Source: Halichondria panicea (taxonomy: Eukaryota; Porifera; Demospongiae; Suberitida; Halichondriidae). Taken from it: DNA of 64,000 nt. Below the pieces are notes generated by a model. The model was given only the letters and a program-made list of their open reading frames with translations, was not told where the DNA came from and did not search any database. Each line of letters opens with the position of its first letter. Position 1 is the stretch's first letter. A program made the position numbers and the translations under genes. This document shows, piece after piece, positions 61,646 to 64,000 of the stretch. The stretch covers positions 1,302,001 to 1,366,000 of the forward strand of contig NC_087382.1 in NCBI RefSeq assembly GCF_963675165.1, read 5' to 3'.

Positions 61646-63714
61646 CTACATGTACACGGGACAAAGTTATCATTAAATATACAAAGTGACCTTCGAATCA
61701 AATTCAATTTCGCTTGAGTATGCATAAATCCCACCACCATTTTGTGCTGTGTTGTGAGAAATCTCTATGGGATAGTGAACAAAGAGTGTGCTCTCTCTCA
61801 GAAACACACCTCCTCCAAAGGTAGCAGTATTGTTAGAAATGACCATTCCTTCTGCATTGATATAGATTTGACTCTGGACTGCTCTGATGGCTCCACCCTG
61901 CACACCATGATTGTTACTGAGAGTTGTGGGTCCATTGAACTCCACTCGACTTCTTAGAGCATATACAGGGTTTACATTATTGCTAACGTTGTTAACTCCC
62001 GTAAATGACAAGTTAGAATGCACTACGTAAAGGATATTTTCACCCTTTAAATTGTCAAATATGCTTGTATTAGTAATTATCAGACTTGAGATAACAACCG
62101 CAATCACTCCATCTTGCTGAGTAGCTCTGTTGTTTGTGACCACAGAGTCGGAAATGATCACAGTGCCATCAGCAACAAAAAACACTCCACCAAAGTCAGC
62201 ACTGTTATTTTTAAACATGATTTTGGAGACGGATATAGTTCCAGTATATACCAAAATCGCTCCACCAAGACTAGTTTCTCCATTATCAACTACAGCTTCA
62301 TTATCTGTTATATTACAGCTCAAGATAGATGCATCACCCACGAAAAGTCCAATTGCTCCACCAGAGGTAGCCTTGTTGTTTGTTAGCTTGCTATCGGATA
62401 TCAGTAACTCTCCAGTAAAAACCGAAATCGCTCCATCTGATCTACCAGCACTGTTGTACGCTAGCTCACTGTCGGAGATTGAGACACTCCCTCCCTAGAT
62501 ATTAATTGCTCCACCGTCAAGAATAGCACTATTGTTTAGTAGGGCACAGTTGGAAATGAACAAACTACTTTGAGAGGTGGAAATTGCTCCAGCACTTTCA
62601 GCAATATTATTTGTAAAGTTGCATAAACTGATAGTCACACTTGCAGAGTCCACTTCCACTGCTCCACCTAATCCAAATATAGCAGTGTTAGAATTAAACC
62701 TTGAATTGTTAATAACAGTTTGATTTGATATAATATTATGAATTGCTCCACCACCATCATGAATAGCACTATTGCTCAGTAGTGTACAGTTGGAAATGAA
62801 CAAACCACTTCCAAAGGTGAAAATTGCTCCACCTGCTTTTTCAGCACTGTTGTACGCTAGCTCACTGTCGGAGATTGAGACACTCCCTCCCCGGCTATAA
62901 ATTGCTCCACCGTCAAGAATAGCACTATTGTTTAGTAGCGCACAGTTGGAAATGAACAAACTACTTCCAAAGGTGATAATTGCTCCACCAAAATTTAATT
63001 GAGCAATATTATTTGTAAAGTTGCACCAACTGATAGTCACACTTACAGAGTCCACTTCCACTGCTCCACCATATGCAGCAGTATTGGAATCGAATCTTGA
63101 ATCATTAATAACAGTTTGATTTGATTCAATGTTCACTGCACCACCACTGTTACTGAAGAAGTCGCTCTTTTCAATGCACACACTATCAACTTTAACAGTC
63201 AATGCTCTGTCAGTGCTAGTGTTGTTCACAAAGAGAACTCGTTCAATCGTTACAGTTACTGTATGAGCGATCTCGAGTGTACAAGCTTCCAACTTTAGCA
63301 ATTTCAAGCCTACCAAATAGCATTGAGAAATGTACATATAGCCTGAACTACTTTCATCACCTGCTCCAGTGAAATGCAAACCTTCAATACTCAATGCACG
63401 GATATTAGATAAATACACTGCTCTACCAGTTGTGTTGGCATTGATAGTGGCATTTTGGCCAGCAATAATCACCTCTCTGAAATTACAAATGTAAAGCATT
63501 TCACTTAATAAATGATCACCAGACAGAAAGCTCAAGGTGAGATTGTCTCCACCAGACAACAGGGCTGTTTGAACAAGCTGCTCGAGAGTGAAATAAGTTC
63601 CATTTTGGTAGCCATGACACGAGTCAATTGAATCCACTGGCACAATGTGATAGTGCTCACTCCTGGTAACAGTAGCTAGGGTCAGTATAGCAGCACCAAC
63701 CAGCTGGTGTGCAT
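58933..63714 (-). pseudogene. Full-length beta-helix multi-pass membrane protein, disrupted
   Basis: About 1,590 codons. The start at 63714 copies the signal peptide of the 55885 gene, but a 2-bp insertion near 63686-63689 shifts the frame. After HIVPVDSIDSCHGYQNG come about 20 beta-helix turns (NNS-x-x-x-GGAI). A TAG at 62493-62495 replaces the tryptophan codon of the paralogue. At 61646-61682 a 37-bp GT...AG stretch breaks the frame; without it the reading joins exactly. The remainder (61645-58933) has more beta-helix, a cysteine-rich CGECEPGLSLVLGTSRCELC segment, about eight membrane helices and a proline-rich cytoplasmic tail (YRPPPPPPQHNAPK). Two or three lesions suggest a recent pseudogene or a non-reference allele. 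The 3' two-thirds are well preserved. Confidence 0.75.
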
Positions 63715-63869
63715 GTTCTCTCCGATACTATAAAATTACAAATATAATTAATGCAGTATCAGTATACTAGCTGCTATTGCTGCTTCTACTTTGTACTTAA
63801 AGCGTGTATACTGTAAAGCATCTACAGAGGTAGAACATGTGGAATAAGCTAATTAATGGTCACCAGAGC

Positions 63870-64000
63870 AGGGCCGTAAGAAACATTTTTAGGTGGGGGG
63901 GCAGAAAAAAGAAATGGACCCTCCCCGCCAGAGGCAAACTTTTTACATGTGTATGTTCTCAGAGATAAACAGGAGAAAGATATCGAGCTTCGTAAGAAGA
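63870..64000. other. Window edge with repeat-like sequence
   Basis: CAGGGCCGTAAGAAACATTTTTAGG followed by a G run resembles the end of a hAT-type element, cut by the window boundary. No partner end is visible. Confidence 0.3.

Noticed and set aside
61646-61690. 45-bp intron using the GTCACT donor
   Set aside because: Removing 45 bases keeps the original frame and leads directly into TGA. Only the 37-bp alternative rejoins the long frame.

Overview
The window looks like nuclear DNA of a demosponge. Amphimedon queenslandica or a close relative is my inference; no database was searched. The reasons are split genes with GT-AG introns, intergenic and intronic DNA full of short AT-rich palindromes and miniature transposons, and two gene types known to be expanded in sponges: ankyrin/Roco/death-domain proteins and secreted beta-helix ('pmp-like') multi-pass membrane proteins. 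I see no prokaryotic operon, CRISPR array or phage feature.

Region 1 (85-32060, + strand), 'gene A'. It encodes ankyrin repeats, a death domain, more ankyrin repeats, a single 2.3-kb Roc-COR exon and a C-terminal death domain. The death-domain end (linker exons plus death-domain exon) occurs three times, at 12451-13115, 15888-17164 and 22222-23498. Copies 2 and 3 are almost identical and every copy is followed by a 62-bp satellite array (13512-15861, 17631-22195, 23965-26320). After the last array come exons for a further death domain, a ZU5/UPA-like region and a final death domain, ending with a TGA at 32058-32060. All proposed splice phases agree, so the locus could be read as one very large multi-death-domain gene or as two or more adjacent genes. 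The first ankyrin exon carries a 10-bp deletion and an in-frame stop.

Region 2 (32061-41000) is mostly transposon-derived: inverted-repeat elements, a 50-bp tandem repeat, a field of short direct repeats and two small minus-strand exons (33209-33538) with acidic and RG-rich coding.

Region 3 (41673-53602, + strand), 'gene B', is a paralogue of the 5' part of gene A with the same exon phases and an intact first ankyrin exon. A 1.33-kb block of ankyrin exons is present in three tandem copies. The start codon used by gene A is not conserved here.

Region 4 (54545-63714, - strand) has two tandem paralogues of a secreted beta-helix protein. The upstream full-length copy (58933-63714) ends in a multi-pass membrane domain but carries a 2-bp insertion in the signal peptide, a nonsense codon and a 37-bp GT...AG interruption. 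The downstream copy (54545-55885) has an intact signal peptide but is cut short where a tRNA-derived SINE begins.

Mobile DNA is the second theme. A family with TAGCCTCGA termini and 9-10-bp target duplications is present as members of 44, 97, 548, 726 and 757 bp, two of them inserted independently in the matching introns of genes A and B. There are also a Tc1-like MITE, hAT-like ends, foldback elements, a decayed Crypton-like recombinase fragment and a rearranged piece of 18S rDNA. By family knowledge, the two + strand genes would encode cytoplasmic signalling or innate-immune-type scaffolds and the two - strand genes cell-surface proteins; no function has been shown here.
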